DNA of 64,000 nucleotides, taken from Malassezia japonica (Eukaryota; Basidiomycota; Malasseziomycetes; Malasseziales; Malasseziaceae). The first letter of the stretch is position 1. The number at the start of each line of letters is the position of its first letter. A model generated the notes under the pieces. It saw only the letters and a list, made by a program, of their open reading frames with translations, made no database searches and had not been told where the DNA came from. A program made the position numbers and the translations under genes. The stretch spans positions 186,001 through 250,000 of the forward strand of contig NC_083374.1 in assembly GCF_029542785.1 (NCBI RefSeq). The letters run 5' to 3'. Shown piece after piece: positions 40,901 to 48,209 of this stretch.

Positions 40901-42790
40901 AAGGAGGCGCGCTTCGTCCGCAAGCTGCTGATGCAAATCGCCAAGTCCTTCCCCCAGTCGCTGTACTACTACCTGCGCACGACCAAGGAGGATTATATCC
41001 TGGCGAAGCGCAGCTCGGTCGCTGCCCAGCAGCGTGCGGCTGCGCGGCAGAAGCAGCAGGCGACCACTGATGAGGGCCAGGACAAGGAGAAGCAGCCTGC
41101 CAAGGACGAGAGCCAAGACAAGTCCGAGGCGAAGACAGATGAAGAGTCCAAGACGGACGAGAGCCAGAAGGAGGGTGCACAGCGCAACCCGTGGGACCAC
41201 ATCGACGAGGTGCTCAATATCCTCAAGACGGCCTTCCCGCTCTTGGCGCTCACCATGGAGAACATGGCGGACCAGCTGCAGCAGCGCTTCAAGCCAAGCA
41301 ACGATGAAGACATCTACCGCTTGACGAACGCGCTGCTGAACGATGCACTCCAGCAGTACATCCACCGCGCACCGCTCACGACCGACAATGGCCAGCTGCC
41401 GCAGACCTCGCAAATGAACGTGAAGCTCTTTGCCGAGAACCTGCCCCCGGGTCCGCTTAAGACTGCGTTTGAGAACGACTTTGTCCGGAGCAAACCGACG
41501 CTCCGCGAGTACGTTGCTCGTCTGCAGCGTTGGCGCGACCGCTACGAGGAGTCGCTCGACAAGCGGCCTAAGCGCCAGCATCTCGAGCACTGCAGCCACT
41601 ACCTTGTCGAGTTCCAGCACCAAAAGTTTGACGAAGTGGAGATTCCGGGGCAGTACCTGCACCTGGAAGACAACAACTCCAACTTTGTGCGCATCAACCG
41701 GTTCCTGCCCGAGTACGGCCTCTTGCGCTCAAATGGTATGTGCAACCGCAGGATTACCATCTTGAGCAACAAGGGCTCACTGTTCTCGTTCGCAGTGCAA
41801 CTCCCTTCGGCGCGCTACTGCCGCCGCGAGGAGCGCATCTTCCAGCTCTTGCGCCTACTTAACACGGTGCTTGAACGCAAGATTCAGACTCGCAAGCGTG
41901 GCCTGGCCTTTAATGTCCCGACTGCCGTGCCAATCTCGCCCCAACTCCGCCTGCTGAACTACGACGAATCGTTCATCTCCATGCAGGACATTTACGAGCG
42001 CCACTGCAAAGAGATCGGGATCGGTAAGGACGACCCGATCGTGGCTTGGGTGGAGAAGATGCGCAGCACCTGGGACGGTGGCTCGCACAGTCGCACGAAT
42101 GTGGACTTTGCGAACTTGCGCATGGAGCTCATGGAGGAGATCAGCGTCAAGATGATCTCGGACAAGATCCTAACCAACTTCATGACGCGCACCATGTCGT
42201 CGCCTTCGGACTTGTGGCTGATGCGCAAGCAGTTCACGCTGCAGATGTCGGCCACCATGTTCTTGACGTACATCCTGTTCATCAGCGCTCGCTTCCCTGG
42301 TCGCATTCACATCTCGCGCTCGAGCGGCGCGGTGATCATGTCCGATGTTGTGCCTACGTTCAGTCCTACTGCGCCGCACTTCAAGTCGCCTGATCCGACA
42401 CCGTTCCGCTTGAGTCCCAACATCCAGCACTTTATTGGTGCGGTGGGTATCGAGGGCATTGTCACAAGCTCGTTCATGGCGCTCGGTGGTGCACTGGCTC
42501 TGTCGGAGCACGGGCTCGAAGATTATCTGGGCATCTTCGTCCGCGATGAGCTCCAATTCTGGTTCAGTGGCATTCAGAGGCAGGCCCCTAAAAATGTCGA
42601 GCCTTCCACTGAGTTGGTCATGCAAAACGTCCTGGAAATCGTCAAGCGCACTCGTTTGATGTCTTGCAAGTATGGTCAAGACAAGGCCTCGGCTACCCCT
42701 GTCAACCAGGCGGTCTTGGACTTGATCAACTACGCAAGCCACCCGAGCAAGCTGGCCCTTCAGGACCCTACTTGGATTCCTTGGTTGTAA
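31997..42790 (+). CDS. TRA1: Tra1/TRRAP pseudokinase, SAGA and NuA4 subunit
   Basis: A single uninterrupted frame of 3597 residues, close to the size of yeast Tra1 (3744). Most of it is HEAT-like helical repeats; the FAT region (LKTIYTLPNIEIQEAFLKLR-type sequence around residues 2780-2880) and the PI3K-like C-terminus follow (PGQYLHLEDNNSNFVRINRF, RRITILSNKGSLFSFAVQLP), ending in an FATC-like LALQDPTWIPWL. The kinase catalytic motifs (DRHxxN, DFG) are missing, as expected for this pseudokinase scaffold, which recruits acetyltransferase complexes to activators. An acidic Lys/Glu/Gln insertion (QATTDEGQDKEKQPAKDESQ) precedes the kinase-like domain. Having no intron across 10.8 kb contrasts with the intron-rich small genes nearby. 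Confidence 0.96.
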   Translation: MVAEAARPANPPDPAAFAKRLADTSLDLRAKAAVVAEVREMIEVFVNVDYAHFLNTVLPVQMDLLENTPCAFVSDAPEQRLRHGIIETIYRYPQHEAVRTHAERLMRVMLRAVQEDNEENATVAFKVIIDLHRSFKAVLQPQVQPFLELVQKLYLNMRTAVAEAFGTERTPGKAASPPAGESASDLSLSETSGDVSTGSQAAPRPLLKSSASFKVLTECPIAIVLIFQTYRNVVNSSINVFVPLIFEHCLMLQALPQQQAHEAARQRGEIFVGVAPGIKNRGLFNDMVTAQVKTMSFLAYVLRGSAPIVRQYVQLLPEVNVRLLKDCPPENAVTRKELLVATRHILSTDFREHFVGQIDTLLDERVLLGTGVTTRELQRPLVVSMLADLMHHVRSKLTTEQIVRVINLHAQLLHDPTLAPSIQTMCVKLLLNLVETIVLNHADRSVPMLRGIFATFLAKLPELHRLGQDLQALRKMGCGAPESDEERKTLVKEEEEDEAAPPADADSDRAAMDAVRIEQTKAIQSAVAVLENVSDPLKNARFLFRNLLFGFKTLITVLKHRNVAEPDGQVMGEVFVGGVRCCLLQSHRDGREEKDMIDLFTNIFIDLQPETFHEVFSTHLPFLFDEILNAPVLLGIPQNLLSNDAVSKLFVEILLKFLVSRLEDLGTDDKKHASVLLRLFKMAFMAVTIFPEENEVMLQPHLTHLIMHSLKCASKAEEPTNYFLLLRALFRSIGGGRFELLYKDVLPLLPVLLEKLNLLLDAAEPSKREVFVDLCLTVPVRLSVLLPYLDQLMHPLVLALQSSSDLVSQGLRTLELCIDNLTQEFLDPIMQPYIQDIMAALWTHLKPLPHNHQHSHTTMRILGKLGGRNRRFLQQPPQLSYHAEATPTIMLNINGTKQELALLPVIDTAMRNKDLHRESFDVLTAAAAVLIRQGATDSEQRPVLRRVLVGIFRLASHKEMYEDVKAYLLGAYMHALRSETHREVPLRQAAGQRHLLPLTLVMLEAMARAVDGIDMKGATPHIDILLAIVRSFLDACDAAPNARPGLGPTIMHALASAFCSLCYEQHWHRRLGGWIGIDTLIRKADLGAPWVADHQLEIVRALLYMLKDMPSDPPSEIARINDTLYYVLEQAYGEAPKARGDAQDDGRHPYGERASHLPLLVGILIPELSCANEIARHTTQHTLELLARLKSCTVTDLLAPQRDRLLLPIFTKPLRALPFGMQIGHIDAITYTLQLPQPLPEFNEELFRVLTEALALADADDQALIGRTTLYKNVIAVTKLRVVAIRLLAAAMHCSEFLAPEHVSMRMRIISVYFKCLYSQSEEVVQVAYDSLKATLAQQSKLPKDLLRSGLQPILMTLADRNRLTTAGLDGLARLLQLLTNYFKVEIGMKLLDHLTSLADPAMLRRAAGGSLETHEQLKTLAAIVHVFHLLPDTAYQFLPRLPMYVAEIELHLKRVGPTPFTETLVLYLDRFAEHSIRFFFESDRVCNPKLFRLLKLALASPKGGALRTELSEKYERYLMPLLADAGNLAKVLAALHLLQQLVAHDDKWMVAHPAVPARLLALWNTPEMYAQRRAEADVLYAQGESTFVFLDLFHATLRHEAQLDTYFAPLDLYTFHHTRDLTPHTRFVYEHVCIHGSLELKRDVLQRAVRLLSDASVPFEIKTQALRVVVNPMLVASYWEGAEGEAVLTTELVTLVANAVWKQIQVPAAAELFADDALRIELLQMSTHILKHGAEILAAQGQMKLDAIKFGWASLSAEDVTVKHSAYCFIARFLSEFESPLKIIGQVYIGLLRLHQNDGRGLVRKALDVLVPALPKRVPAKAGQVPLWVKWTKRTLLDEGHNATQLGAILHLLVRYHDLFFASREMFVPHIVTSLAKLGLASSASNESKKLAVELVQLLFKWDASDEVSESPRKRQRTSATTHAEVTSYAMPAHLRDMTVGFLVRFVSLSVEPYAKNEGARDAYSLLEQAYSSPAWRSVQVRLAILQRALIHTDVTEQNLGPIANALATLDVISREKSASWFQTHIAQLHKLLEKSLGSDKPALLDAARPVLERMFSVLPAAPPSDEEKSETPSDEQAAFCTFAEGIIQEGFKNGTNLYSVLTLLAAWSHDRKDVLDRYLAQLIKLLTKLTKEHLGAALAPGATSPAPPANGADPTLKLLLMVLELLKTRISHLGDQRRWFLSAVVQLVEKSPSVELGRFLLNTMRTWVLDGSEPFPTVKEKAGILIKMLCFEQRSDQALFRDFLDLILAIYKSPALVRSELTARLESAFLLGCRHPDARVRGEFITIFDKTLTRSISARLLHLLGYQSWECLADHYWLHQVLDLLLAAIDGTQPLIADKTDEAADDAFQAQLATGTVQGLLTALRTLQYNDVQGANGLWVSLFPGIWRATQKRHQGDLNRALIGCMTRDYMMRQATARPNVVQSLLDGALPCAPSLELPPHVVKYLGKTFQAWYTSMELLQGQLATLRSDDAVREATQDAIAEVYAELSEADYFYGLWRRRCIFPETNAALACEQNGLYGDAQMLYEAAQVKGRTSGLPLTEAEYNLWDDHWVLSALELQQWDILTDLATLEGNEDLSLECAWRLSDWTADRESLERSVESLAGTGTPRRKVFEAYLSLLKSQASPDKPSDFGRICDEAIQLTLYKWYTLPPHVSQAHVPLLEIFQQFVELQEVSTVFASLALTNASNLNHRSTELKTLMQTWRERLPNLWDDINAWSDLVAWRQHVFSSVNKAYLPLVPLIQRTEGPGSSTNSYAYRGYHETAWIINRFAHVARKHGLDDVCISSLTKIYTLPNIEIQEAFLKLREQARCHYHNPNELTQGLNVINNTNLMFFAAAQKAEFFSLKGMFLNKLGMSDEANQAFATAIQMDLNLPKSWTEWGRYSDRLFREKPTAMHLAANAISCYLQAAGLYKNAKSRKILVRILWLLHCDDGTGALWQACDNFNGETPIWYWITFIPQLLQLLSHKEARFVRKLLMQIAKSFPQSLYYYLRTTKEDYILAKRSSVAAQQRAAARQKQQATTDEGQDKEKQPAKDESQDKSEAKTDEESKTDESQKEGAQRNPWDHIDEVLNILKTAFPLLALTMENMADQLQQRFKPSNDEDIYRLTNALLNDALQQYIHRAPLTTDNGQLPQTSQMNVKLFAENLPPGPLKTAFENDFVRSKPTLREYVARLQRWRDRYEESLDKRPKRQHLEHCSHYLVEFQHQKFDEVEIPGQYLHLEDNNSNFVRINRFLPEYGLLRSNGMCNRRITILSNKGSLFSFAVQLPSARYCRREERIFQLLRLLNTVLERKIQTRKRGLAFNVPTAVPISPQLRLLNYDESFISMQDIYERHCKEIGIGKDDPIVAWVEKMRSTWDGGSHSRTNVDFANLRMELMEEISVKMISDKILTNFMTRTMSSPSDLWLMRKQFTLQMSATMFLTYILFISARFPGRIHISRSSGAVIMSDVVPTFSPTAPHFKSPDPTPFRLSPNIQHFIGAVGIEGIVTSSFMALGGALALSEHGLEDYLGIFVRDELQFWFSGIQRQAPKNVEPSTELVMQNVLEIVKRTRLMSCKYGQDKASATPVNQAVLDLINYASHPSKLALQDPTWIPWL

Positions 42791-43656
42791 ACAGAGAGGT
42801 TATAGTTTAAAGTTGATTGTTTCCATCACCTGTACCAACCTTGACCTTGGACAAGATAGGCAGATCTTGGCACGTGCGGATGATGTTTGGCCGCCATAGT
42901 GACAAGTTCTTGTTCTGCTTTCCAAGTCTACTTTCCAGGAAACTAAAGCAGGCATAGCATGTTCATATAGCTAACATTGCGAGTGGGTTTGGCGGACATA
43001 CATACTTCCAATTGCCGAGACATTGACTAGTGTAGAGGGTCAAGCTACCCAGCATCATTGTCTCTACGGCGGTTAAAAACTATGACAGAGGAGCTCGTAT
43101 CTTAGCCAAGTGAATTCATTCCCTCCAAACCCATATAACATGCTCTTCACAGCTCAGGTGTACTCTCAGCTAAGCGGTACTCGTAGTCCACCAAGGACAT
43201 TTTCGGCCTATGAAGTGCACGCTGGACCTGTGCACTAAGAAACAGTCAGCCGAGCTGCCAAGCTCTTCACACCACAAGAAAGGCACCTGGTAAAGTTTAG
43301 GTAAGCCAAAAAGAGCACAACAAAAACTTCTCAAAAAATAAGATTCACTGTACAAAACATTCCATTACCATTTATTTTACTTACATCCAAAAACTAACAC
43401 AAAATTGTAAATTTAACAATTATAATAAATATACACAAAAAGTTATACTAAGTTAATACTAAAAAGTTCAACTTAAATTACCAAGTATTCATATTTAATA
43501 TTATAAAAACAAGATAACACATATATACGCAACATAAAATATTTATTTAAAAATAATATTCATATAAATAATAATCGAATTCAAGTATTTATTACACTTT
43601 GCATTATTTTAAAACCGTGAACATACTATACAAAATAAAGAACTAATTGAGAAAAC

Positions 43657-43684
43657 TTATATTAAAATATATATTTTAATATAA
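43657..43684. repeat. 28-bp perfect AT palindrome in AT-rich core
   Basis: The central 20 bases, 43661-43680, read ATTAAAATATATATTTTAAT and equal their own reverse complement; the symmetry extends four more bases on each side and breaks at 43656/43685. All bases are A or T. Confidence 0.85.
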
Positions 43685-43959
43685 TATAATGCTTATGTTT
43701 GTATTTATGATTGTATGTTTCAATTATTTGTATCATTTGTTACAAACTATTTGGAAGTGTTATAAAGTCAATAAAAGTGTATAATTGGATTATTTAGGGT
43801 ACCTCGAATCAGTGATGTCGGCTTAGTCAATAACCGCCACAGTTGGCCCATTGAGTGAGAAGGTGTACTGAAGGGTGCGGTGATCCGAGTTTATTCTATG
43901 AATATATTTTACGGGTATATGAGGCGAGACAACCGAGGAGATATGCCTGCTTGTGCGTC

Positions 43960-43989
43960 ATGATCAAAGACGGTGCTTTCTTTGATCAT
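43960..43989. repeat. Inverted repeat with 11-bp arms
   Basis: ATGATCAAAGA (43960-43970) and TCTTTGATCAT (43979-43989) are exact reverse complements with an 8-base loop. It lies between the AT-rich core and the small ORF that ends at 44164. Confidence 0.75.
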
Positions 43990-44096
43990 TACAGTAGTTG
44001 ATAAGTGCCTTCACAGATAGCGGGCACCGTCAGCATCCGTGGCGGTATGTCCACACAAATGCCAACGTGGCCTCGACTTCTGGCCGGTATGAAGAA

Positions 44097-44116
44097 GCAA
44101 CCATCCGGATGGTTGC
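44097..44116. repeat. 20-bp perfect palindrome
   Basis: GCAACCATCCGGATGGTTGC equals its own reverse complement. It lies in the same gene-free interval, 48 bp from the end of the small membrane-protein ORF. Confidence 0.8.
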
Positions 44117-44163
44117 CTTGCACCATAGTGTATAAAATAAACAATATTACGCCGGGTTCAGCG

Positions 44164-44508
44164 TTAGGAAGTCCAACGACGCCAAGAGAAAAGGGAGGGC
44201 CGCTCTTCAATTTCGATCCAGCCTCCCCGTTTGGTCAAATACGCGCGCTGTCCGAGACCCCCCACAGGAAGCTCTTCACGTTCGACTCCTGTAGGTTGAG
44301 TCTTCTTTGGTACTTCTTCTGTCAATGCACTGCGGACGCCAGTGTCGTGCGAGCCGAGCGAGTTCGCAGGGCAGGGTAGCATCGTAGACGCAGAAACAGA
44401 GACAGTGAGAAGTGCAGCGACAAATGTTGTAATATAAAACGATGACTCCAGCGATTTCCGGAATCGCATGCGCGAGAGCAGGCTCAAGCGGCGTGGCGCC
44501 CAGGTCAT
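44164..44508 (-). CDS. Small putative membrane protein, function unknown
   Basis: A 114-residue frame beginning MTWAPRRLSLLSRMRFRKSL, basic as in mitochondrial targeting sequences, followed by one hydrophobic segment (SSFYITTFVAALLTVSVSAS) and MLPCPAN. The rest is soluble and ends IEIEERPSLFSWRRWTS. I do not recognise a family with certainty; the layout (basic N-terminus, one helix, LPCPA) resembles small fungal mitochondrial inner-membrane proteins. It is the first candidate gene beside the putative centromere and is divergent from the TRAPPC2L-like gene with 103 bp between starts. An alternative start is Met-15. It may not be a real gene. Confidence 0.45.
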   Translation of the reverse strand: MTWAPRRLSLLSRMRFRKSLESSFYITTFVAALLTVSVSASTMLPCPANSLGSHDTGVRSALTEEVPKKTQPTGVEREELPVGGLGQRAYLTKRGGWIEIEERPSLFSWRRWTS

Positions 44509-44611
44509 CGTTCAAGATACAACAGCGTAGGACGAAAACCCTCGAGTGTCCGCCCTTGACTAATATACACGTGATCCACCACGTCCCTGTGTGTCTCCCC
44601 ACGTTGCAGCT

Positions 44612-45200
44612 ATGACGGCGAGCCGTGTGGTATGTTCCAGTGTTGGTTAATGACAGCAATGTATTGCGGTACTTGGAGCACGCAATGTGCCGTTATTCTT
44701 GCAGTCCGAGTCCAATAATGACAAGGAGAGCACAAAATACTATTTCCTCGCGCACAGTGCATTGGATATCGTGGAGGAGCGAGGTGGGTGTCTAATGCCT
44801 ATTGACCCAGCGGCGCAACACACCAATCCCTACCTAGGCCTCTTGATGACTATCGAAGATACCATGATGTATGTTACCCGTCCAAGCTGACTTTAGCTAT
44901 GGTTATCTGACTCATACCAACATCAAGCTGCTGCTCATGCTCCAGTTGCGGGAAGACCCAGTCCCAGATTCCGATGTCTTGACCATTTTCCGAGCAATCC
45001 GGGATGCATATGTGTCATACGTATCGAACCCCTTTGTTAATGTGCAGCCGGGAGAGTTGCCGGGTAGCAACGCGCAAGCGAACCTAGTGCCGCCTAGCGC
45101 GCCGTTAAACATGGATCGTGACAGTCGTGCTATTACAAGTGCAACATTCGAAAAACGGATCAAGGCCATTGCAGGGTGGACTTCAGCGCCGGCTGCATAG
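44612..45200 (+). CDS. TRAPP complex subunit, TRAPPC2L/Tca17-like
   Basis: Three exons (44612-44629, 44657-44868, 44897-45200; introns 27 and 28 nt) give 177 residues. The spliced protein starts MTASRVQCIAVLGARNVPLF, matching the CIAVIAKENYPLY start of TRAPPC2L, and continues YYFLAHSALDIVEER, YLGLLMTIEDTMIYGYLTHT, NIKLLLML and FRAIRDAYVSYVSNPFVN, the longin-like sedlin fold. It acts in TRAPP complexes for ER-Golgi and Golgi traffic. The C-terminal 45 residues extend beyond the usual family length. The first coding exon (18 nt) is needed because the open frame upstream of exon 2 hits a stop. CACGTG at 44568-44573 lies 38 bp upstream. Confidence 0.87.
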
Positions 45201-45641
45201 ACTGTATATGACACTTGGGACCTAAGGACTGGTAATGCTGAACACGTCATCATTCATTCTCCTCCAACTAAGGACCTATGTTCTAGTGCACGAATGGTGC
45301 TATTCAATCCTTTGTACACACTCTTGGGCTTTGCGTACCAGTTGCAAAGCACCTGTACGTATCCGTTTGTCAGCCAACCCCACGCCAGACTTTCGGTCAC
45401 GTATTCACCATCCTTCCTATGGAAGTCCGTGATGAATACAGACCCATATCGTGTCTTTCCACTTTCTGTAGAGCCGCCTTGTGAACAAGTCCGCTTGTTC
45501 CTGCCGAGAGCCCAGAGCGCGCGCACAGATACGGGTGGTACATTCGTACTCCACAAATAATTTCGCAAACCTCTCCTTAGCTTTGTGCCGCAACGGAGTG
45601 ACGGCGCCTCTGACGGATGCGCACGTCCTTGCTGCCGGCCT
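45201..45641. other. Gene-free stretch upstream of flavin-reductase-like gene
   Basis: About 440 bases. Open frames exist on both strands, but none resembles a known protein and no splice pattern joins them to a neighbour. Composition is less GC-rich than in the genes. Nothing else recognised. Confidence 0.35.
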
Positions 45642-46466
45642 ATGACTTTTCGTATTAATGTGTTTGCGGCATGCCGTACAGGCATGCCACGTACATCTAG
45701 CCCATCTCAGCATGCTGGGATGCGACGATACCTGGCTATGAGCGCTTCTCGGCGAGCCCCCCAAACGGAGAAGGAGGCTGCCGCCTTAAGCGAGTCGATC
45801 AAGAAACTGATGCGGGGAGGTGCTCAGCCCGTTGCCATTCTCTCTGCGTTCCTTCCAGAGGATAGCGCGCACGAGCCTCCGCGTTTTATTCACGCAGCGA
45901 CTCTGTCTTCCTTCACTACGGTTTCGCTCGCACCCCCACTAGTTGCCTTTAGTATTCGGCAACCCAGCCGTATCGCCGATGCGCTCCGTGCAGGCGCTGC
46001 GGTGCTTGAAGGAGAGGGCGCGTCCCCATTGCCGACCGATGCCGTGCGGCACCGGTCGATGGAGCCGCATTTCTTGGTGCACCTACTCTCTTCTGAGCAG
46101 TCGCCCATCTCGGACTACTTTGCTCAGCCAGGCGCCCAGCCATACGAAATTGGCGCGGATGTGATCCAAGAGGGGCACCCTTTCAGCACGCATCCCATGC
46201 AGCCTTCGGAGGCGGTCGATGGTCAACTCGTGCTGCGTGAAGCGCTCGGGACTATGGCATGCAGTCTCGTGTATCAGCTGGATCTTACGTCTCCCGATCT
46301 GCACGGCACTTCTGACTTTGCGAGTGGCAAGCACGCCAATGAAGTTGGCAGTGTACTATTCCTTGCCCAAATCCATGCCGTCGAGCAAGGGCCCGATTCC
46401 CCTACGCCCCGCCGCCCGCTCGTTTACTGGAACCAAAATTACTGTAAGCCGTCTAAAAGCAAGTAG
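45642..46466 (+). CDS. Flavin reductase-like protein, FMN-binding split barrel
   Basis: A single exon of 274 residues from ATG 45642. A basic, Ser/Arg-rich N-terminus (MTFRINVFAACRTGMPRTSS ... RRYLAMSASRRAP) suggests mitochondrial import. The core has QPVAILSAFLP, then FIHAATLSSFTTVSLAPPLV and AFSIRQPSRIADALR, the FMN-binding signature of the flavin reductase domain family, and ends with PLVYWNQNYCKPSK, as in fungal members. The substrate is unknown; relatives reduce flavins or act as oxygenase components. Later in-frame ATGs (for example MSASRR) are alternatives. Confidence 0.78.
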   Translation: MTFRINVFAACRTGMPRTSSPSQHAGMRRYLAMSASRRAPQTEKEAAALSESIKKLMRGGAQPVAILSAFLPEDSAHEPPRFIHAATLSSFTTVSLAPPLVAFSIRQPSRIADALRAGAAVLEGEGASPLPTDAVRHRSMEPHFLVHLLSSEQSPISDYFAQPGAQPYEIGADVIQEGHPFSTHPMQPSEAVDGQLVLREALGTMACSLVYQLDLTSPDLHGTSDFASGKHANEVGSVLFLAQIHAVEQGPDSPTPRRPLVYWNQNYCKPSKSK

Positions 46467-46611
46467 ATTGCTGTAGATATATAACCATCCTTGAGCGCAC
46501 TCGGAGTGCACCTCAGGTCTTCTTCCGCACGCTACGTACCGGCGCCGCGCTGCCTCGCAACCCCCCGCACTTGACCCCCTCCACAAGCCGGGTCCCTCCA
46601 GTCCGACGAGG

Positions 46612-47731
46612 ATGTCTGCCCCGCCGCCGCCGCCCTACTCGGAGCTTGACCCCAATCCAGGGCAGGTGCGGAGGCGTCCTACGCTGCCGAATCCTCCCTC
46701 CCAGGCGATGCCGAATCCGTGGGAGGCAGCTGCGAGGACTCAGAGTGCGTCGCACGTACCACCCCGCCGCACTGCGCCCGTGCATGCGCCGCCGAATGCA
46801 GTTCCCCCGCCGCGTGCAGACCCCCGCGTCGCTGCGTCTCGTCCGGAGCACCATTCCTCGTCTCGATCTGCCCCCCAGCGCCAGGTGAGCGTACGTGATG
46901 TGCCCGAGGACCAGTTTGAGCTGCTGAGAGACTATGACACGATCTTCATCATCGACGACTCTGCCTCGATGCAAGTCAACGAGATGCCGGATGGCTCAAT
47001 TGGCCCTAGTCGCTGGGATGAAGCGCGTGATGCGCTTTGTGGGGTCGTGCGTATTGCTGCGCGCTACGACGACGACGGCATCGATGTCCATTTCATCAAT
47101 GACAAGCGCAGCCTGTTGCGCTGCAGAGACCCCCGCATGGTTCAGCAGCTCTTTCACGAAGTGCGGCCTCGTGGAGCGACGCCGACTGGTGGCCGATTGG
47201 AGTTGCTCCTGCTCGACTATATGGATGCGATCGAGTACGCTGCGCACAAGAACAAGAAATACGGTCCTGGTACCGTGAAGCCGCCCAAGCGGCGCAATGT
47301 ACGTCGCTCGTCTCACGCAGTATGTCATCATTACCGACGGGGCTGCGACCGATGATCCGGAGAGTGTAATTGTATCGTGTGCGCAGCGCCTGGACGATGG
47401 CCGTTTTCCCCTGGCGCAGATTGGTATTCAGTTTATTCAGGTCGGCAACGACCCCCGCGCGACAGAGGCGCTGGTTGACTGTACGTCCCCCTACTGACCG
47501 CAGTGGATGATGCTCTGGCTCATGTACGCAACCAAACTGACACAGCAATATCGCATTCGAGACATGGTCGACACGGTTCCCTTCCAGTCGATGCAGCTCA
47601 GCTCGCAGATGATCTTCAAGGCGCTGCTGGGCGGCATCAACCGGCGACTGGACCGCCAAGCGCCCTCTATGGCCCCGCAATCTTCCTCACGCGCGTCGTC
47701 TGAGCGTCGCGCACGCCGTTCTGGTAGATAA
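46612..47731 (+). CDS. VWA-domain protein with Pro-rich N-terminus
   Basis: Four exons (46612-47298, 47321-47480, 47504-47523, 47546-47731) give 350 residues; introns are 22, 23 and 22 nt, and the third exon has only 20 nt. Residues 1-95 are Pro-rich and disordered (SAPPPPPYSELDP contains a PPPPY motif). The VWA fold follows with an intact MIDAS: DTIFIIDDSASM (DxSxS), GATPTGG (Thr) and YVIITDGA (Asp). It ends DLDDALAHQYRIRDMVDTVP, LLGGINRRLDRQ and a Ser/Arg tail. The family is widespread in fungi as intracellular VWA proteins of unknown role. The short exon is required to join ALVDLDDALAH to QYRIRD in frame. Confidence 0.85.
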
Positions 47732-47746
47732 AGTTTGTCCTACCCG

Positions 47747-48209
47747 CTACACGCGCTGGTCCTTGAGCGACTCGGACTTTTCCTCGTCGGTGAACATACG
47801 CGGCTGAAAAGTCAGTGAATAGCAAAACATACAGGCAAGTTGCGCTCCCTGTGGTTAGTTGAGTCATTAGAGCAATACGCACCACTTGGTTCCTCCCACG
47901 TACGTCGGCGCTGCGGTCAGTCTCACTCTTGCGCCCATACGTACGCTTGTATGGGTCAGGGTGCTTGCGGCTCGCAAGCTTCTCCTCAGCGCGGTTGAGG
48001 ATCGAGGCGAGCTCCCTGGGGTTCCGCACGTTGCGGTTGTGCTCAAACTCGGCACGGATGTGCTGGGCGTCGGCGCGCCACAAATCGCGACGGATATTCC
48101 AGTCGAGCGAGTCGCGCAGGAAACGCCGGTAGAGAGAAGTAACATACTGCTTGTGCAGCGTGCCGAACGCCGAAGGCGCGGTAGTCTGCCGGGCCATCGT
48201 TCCAAACAT
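47747..48209 (-). CDS. Complex I subunit B22 (NDUFB9), LYR protein
   Basis: Four exons (47945-48209, 47883-47910, 47833-47848, 47747-47803; introns 34, 34 and 29 nt) give 121 residues. The LYR motif sits in HKQYVTSLYRRFLRDSLDW, followed by NIRRDLWRADAQHIRAEFEH, NRNVRNPRELASILNRAEEK and KHPDPYKPPTYVGGTKWERN, the diagnostic NDUFB9 ending, then LPPRMFTDEEKSESLKDQRV. The third exon is 16 nt (ERNLP). It is an accessory subunit of respiratory complex I, so this organism keeps complex I. The start may be 48209 or Met at 48197. It converges on the VWA gene (15 bp between stops) and is divergent from CUE1. Confidence 0.92.

Larger units (their letters stand above)
42791..44163. other. Gene-free region with AT-rich core, candidate centromere
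   Basis: 1.37 kb without any supportable gene. From about 43310 to 43800 GC falls to roughly 17-20% (counted by eye: 61 G+C in the 360 bases 43381-43740), while the rest of the window is near 60%. The flanks (42791-43300 and 43800-44163) are of intermediate composition. Short AT-rich cores inside unique, gene-free intervals are the published appearance of Malassezia centromeres, which carry CENP-A; that knowledge plus the composition makes this the best candidate. A 28-bp palindrome lies inside the core. An alternative is an AT-rich replication origin or a decayed mobile element; I see no terminal repeats or transposase remains. Confidence 0.65.

Noticed and set aside
43310..43800. AT island as mitochondrial DNA insertion or transposon
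   Set aside because: No mitochondrial gene fragments, no terminal repeats, no target-site duplication and no transposase or reverse-transcriptase remains were seen.
44277..44290. tRNA B-box-like sequence GTTCGACTCCT
   Set aside because: No A box, no acceptor stem and no anticodon arm can be built around it; it lies inside the small ORF on the other strand.
45254..45685. 143-codon minus-strand frame upstream of the flavin-reductase-like gene
   Set aside because: No recognisable protein and no local-type splice sites linking it to another frame; it overlaps the start of a well-supported gene on the other strand.
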